This document shows positions 7,400-9,279 of a stretch of DNA of 9,279 bases, in pieces (the stretch's first letter is position 1; each line of letters begins with the position of its first letter). Source of the stretch: Dehalococcoidia bacterium (GTDB lineage: Bacteria; Chloroflexota; Dehalococcoidia; UBA1151; UBA1328); NCBI GenBank assembly GCA_030745955.1, contig JASLNQ010000066.1:1-9279 (forward strand). The letters are read 5' to 3'. Made by a program: the position numbers and the translations under genes. The notes under the pieces were generated by a model. That model worked only from the letters and a program-made list of their open reading frames with translations. It did no database searches and had not been told where the DNA came from.

Positions 7400-7965
7400 T
7401 TCACCGCCGCGACATTGAGCAATTCACGAGGGTCGACAGAAACGGAATTGATGCGTACCGCGATTCGGTTTCTGGTCGTCTCCGAGACAAGTTGCAGCGG
7501 TGTCAGATCTGACGATGCATCCAACCTGTTCAGCGTGGAAACTATCTCTCGAACGTAAAACGGATTGCCTTCCGAGGCCGTGAAAATCGCGTCATTCAGC
7601 TCACTGGTGGGGTTTGCGAGACCGATGGATGACGCCAGTGAACTCGCAGATTCAAGGTCCATACGGGACAGGGGTAGATGGTTGAAGTTTGTCTCGGTGG
7701 CGAGATACCGCAGCACCCTGTCAAGGGCGCCGGATCCGCTCCCAGTCTCAGTACGGCCAGCAGCAATGATCAGGATCTGTTCGTCAGCGATTGACTGCCC
7801 GAGAAACTCAAGTAAACCAGCCGAATCGTCATCTGCCATGTGGAAGTCATCAATCGCAATGACAAGTGGCGAAGTACGTGAAGCGGATATCAGCAGTTCC
7901 ACGAAGTGGTAATAGACCTGAAATCTTGCTTCGTCGATCTTCAGACCAGAGATGGATGACGTCAG
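7336..7965 (-). pseudogene. Regulator fragment 2: Walker B part of the ATPase domain
   Basis: This frame opens at CTG 7965, just after a TAA, and carries LTSSISGLKIDEARFQVYYHFVEL. It continues through Walker B (LVIAIDDFHMADDDSAGLLEFLG), the sensor-like strand ILIIAAGRTE, LPLSRMDLESASSLASSIGL, and EGNPFYVREIVSTLNRL. It ends with the winged-helix-like RELLNVAAVNGLEIDA and a short nonsense tail stopping at TGA 7336-7338. The first in-frame start codon is GTG 7902. The spacing between ILKFGN of fragment 1's readthrough and the DEARF motif here matches intact relatives, which supports a single-base frameshift. Confidence 0.75.
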
Positions 7966-8075
7966 TTACCAAATTTCAGAATCGACGGGAACGCTCTGAG
8001 AAGCGATGGGGCATGTGGCGTGGCCACTTTCGCGGCGATTGACGGCTTGGCTTCACTGAAGTACTGATCGAGCAC

Positions 8076-8336
8076 CTACGTCCACGGCCAGTACGGAGGT
8101 GTGCCCCTGGCTTCGCGACAACGAGCACGGAGGAGGAGCGAGGATTTCATGCGGTAGGAATTTATCGACTCCTCTGAAAGACGTGATTTACCTATCCCAG
8201 CTTCACCCGTCAGGACTACAACACCACCCTGACCTTTTTCCGCGTCTGTGAAAGCCGACTTTAACTCGCAAAGTTCACGTTCGCGACCGACAAAGGAATT
8301 TACGTTTAGTGGCGCATTGATGCCTATTGATCCCAC
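8076..8336 (-). pseudogene. Regulator fragment 1: N-terminal ATPase part with Walker A
   Basis: From GTG 8336 this frame codes 86 residues: VGREREL near 16-22, the P-loop GEAGIGKSR near 44-52, and a C-terminus RCREARGTPPYWPWT before a TAG. An in-frame TAA directly upstream of the GTG (8343-8345) limits the start to this codon or later. No Shine-Dalgarno motif is seen. After the TAG the same frame continues in protein-like sequence (VLDQYFSEAKPSIAAK) for 37 codons to TGA 7962-7964, so the TAG is an internal nonsense mutation rather than a natural end. If translated, the piece would have a P-loop but no Walker B and no DNA-binding domain. Confidence 0.75.
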
Positions 8337-8351
8337 CGGGAATTAAACTGG

Positions 8352-8369
8352 TATGCATCATTTTGCATA
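8352..8369. promoter_or_regulatory. Inverted repeat TATGCA-N6-TGCATA, possible operator
   Basis: Two perfect 6-base arms (8352-8357 and 8364-8369) surround TCATTT, in an AT-rich stretch 16-33 bases upstream of the GTG 8336 start of the broken regulator. The position and spacing fit a dimeric repressor or activator site. The minus-strand copy of TATGCA also resembles a -10 hexamer. It is too short for a terminator stem and lacks a G+C-rich stem. No second copy was found. Confidence 0.35.
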
Positions 8370-8435
8370 GAAAAGCTGGTTTACTGCAAATTCAACGGGC
8401 TGAAAGGCAATCGAGGTTGCACTCCACGCTGCGTA

Positions 8436-9279
8436 TTAGCTCATTCCGAAGTCGTTGTCGGCAAGATCGTCCAGTTGTTCTAGCAGGTCGTTGGGGAGCG
8501 GTCCCATTTCGGCTGCTCCCAGGGCAAGCCTGAGGTGTTCTAGCTCGGCCATCCCCACTTCGACACCGGACACGCCTGGATTTCGCAGCGCGTACCTGAT
8601 GGCGACCTGCGAGCGGGCCCCGTGTTCGGGTGTTAGCAGCGGGAGCACCCGGCTCATTCGGACCTCGTCGGATGCGACGTCGCCATTAAGTACCACGCCG
8701 CCTTCACGTCCCGTCCTTCTGTCTGTGGCGATAACGCCGGCCGCCAGGACACTTATCACCATCACGGCAACACCATTTTCTTCTGCCAGGCGGATGATGT
8801 TTTTCTGATCGTAGGCCGACCAGTTTGAGGGCATATCGCGGCCCGCCGATGGGTTGAGCAGGTTGTAGTAGACCTGCGCCGACCCGAACCGCTGGCTGGA
8901 GATCACCTCGCTCAACGGATCGGCCTCGCCGGTTGCAGTAAACCCGATGTGGCGGGTGAAGCCCCTGTCGACAAGCCCCTGCATGGCATCGGCAACACCA
9001 CCGCTCCGGAGCAGGTCGTCGGGGGTGAGTGCGCCGGGGATCGCGCTGGACGGGGACGTGACGCGGTTGTGAACCTGGTGGAGGTCGACGCTGTCCATCT
9101 GCAGCCGCTCGAGACTTGCTGTCAGCCCCCGTTCTGCCTGTCCGGCAAAGTCCGCGTCAGCCCGGTCGAAGCCTGTCTTGGTCGAGATGTACGGCCTGTT
9201 TTCTGTCGGTAACTCCTTCATGAGCCAGCCGATCGCCTCTTCCGACTGACCGTTGCCGTAGCTGGCAGCCGTGTCGATC
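8436..9279 (-). CDS. Aldo/keto reductase (5' end outside the window)
   Basis: The visible 280 residues belong to an NAD(P)H-dependent aldo/keto reductase, a cytoplasmic TIM-barrel enzyme that reduces carbonyls or oxidises alcohols. All four catalytic residues are present: Asp and Tyr in IDTAASYG (codons 9273-9275 and 9258-9260), Lys in ISTKTG (9177-9179), and His in DLHQVH (9069-9071). Later family features include HIGFTATG, QVYYNLLNPS, the VMVISVLAAGVI strand, and the C-terminal cofactor segment NPGVSGVEVGMAELEHL. The frame is open to the right edge, and the family motif IDTAASYG lies before the first ATG (9221), so the true start is outside; roughly 40 residues are missing. Stop is TAA 8436-8438. 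It reads towards the broken regulator on the same strand. The substrate is unknown. G+C is much higher than in the pseudogene. Confidence 0.9.
   Translation of the reverse strand, partial: IDTAASYGNGQSEEAIGWLMKELPTENRPYISTKTGFDRADADFAGQAERGLTASLERLQMDSVDLHQVHNRVTSPSSAIPGALTPDDLLRSGGVADAMQGLVDRGFTRHIGFTATGEADPLSEVISSQRFGSAQVYYNLLNPSAGRDMPSNWSAYDQKNIIRLAEENGVAVMVISVLAAGVIATDRRTGREGGVVLNGDVASDEVRMSRVLPLLTPEHGARSQVAIRYALRNPGVSGVEVGMAELEHLRLALGAAEMGPLPNDLLEQLDDLADNDFGMS

Larger units (their letters stand above)
6134..8336 (-). pseudogene. Decayed LAL-type LuxR family transcriptional regulator (AAA ATPase - TPR - HTH)
   Basis: Joined across frames, this is the remnant of one large ATP-dependent regulator. 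It has an N-terminal VGRERE motif, Walker A GEAGIGKS (8187-8207 codes GEAGIGK), the conserved PPYWPW motif, Walker B LVIAIDDFHMADD (near 7830-7865), an EGNPFYVREIV segment, TPR-like repeats, and a C-terminal LuxR helix-turn-helix (about 6134-6325; LTGRELEVLKELATGKSNREIAE). Five lesions are visible: TAG at 8076-8078, a one-base loss at 7962-7968, a frame change at about 7370-7396 where the middle of the protein is absent, TAA at 6806-6808, and no natural stop after the HTH. The span codes about 734 residues, whereas intact relatives usually run near 900-1100. G+C is lower than in the flanking genes. No intact product is expected. Recoding or sequencing error could explain one lesion, but not all of them. 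Confidence 0.9.

Noticed and set aside
6134..8336. Programmed frameshifting or stop-codon readthrough producing a full regulator
   Set aside because: It would need two readthroughs, two frameshifts and tolerance of a missing middle segment, with no slippery heptamer or stimulatory structure evident. Decay is simpler.
6054..8435. Insertion sequence or other mobile element as the cause of regulator disruption
   Set aside because: No transposase-like frame, terminal inverted repeats or target-site duplication could be seen. All recognisable coding pieces belong to the regulator itself.

Overview
The window looks like bacterial chromosome of moderately high G+C. ATG, GTG and probably TTG all serve as starts. 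I lean towards Chloroflexota (Dehalococcoidia / SAR202-like). The reason is the broken regulator at 6134-8336, which closely resembles a group of AAA-ATPase/TPR/LuxR regulators I associate with those genomes, and an O-antigen-ligase-like protein with a TPR tail also fits. Actinomycetota cannot be excluded, so the assignment is an inference from protein style.

Region 1 (about 1-6053) is part of a surface-glycan locus. It holds an FkbM-type methyltransferase (61-924, +), a membrane-anchored NDP-sugar 4,6-dehydratase of the CapD/WbpM/PglF type (964-2856, -), a polytopic O-antigen ligase/polymerase-like protein with a soluble tail (2978-5035, -) and a second class I SAM methyltransferase (probably 5244-6053, +). 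The dehydratase would supply a deoxy-amino sugar nucleotide. The ligase/polymerase would join lipid-linked glycan outside the membrane. The two methyltransferases could decorate glycan or precursors. No glycosyltransferase or flippase lies inside the window, so the locus must extend beyond it or be scattered. The ligase and dehydratase run in the same direction, 121 bases apart. The FkbM gene converges on the dehydratase, and the second methyltransferase diverges from the ligase.

Region 2 (about 6134-8336, -) is the decayed remnant of one large LuxR-family (LAL-type) transcriptional regulator. Walker A, Walker B, TPR-like repeats and the C-terminal LuxR helix-turn-helix are all recognisable and in the right order. 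The reading is broken by an amber stop, a one-base frameshift, an internal deletion with a frame change, an in-frame ochre stop and loss of the natural C-terminus. This region is visibly lower in G+C than its neighbours.

Region 3 (8436-9279, -) is an aldo/keto reductase that runs off the right edge. The catalytic Asp, Tyr, Lys and His are all visible. About 100 bases separate it from the pseudogene, and they contain a perfect TATGCA-N6-TGCATA inverted repeat just upstream of the regulator start.

I saw no tRNA, rRNA, CRISPR array, transposase or convincing rho-independent terminator. I did not find a clearly new system. The most informative object is the multiply broken regulator.
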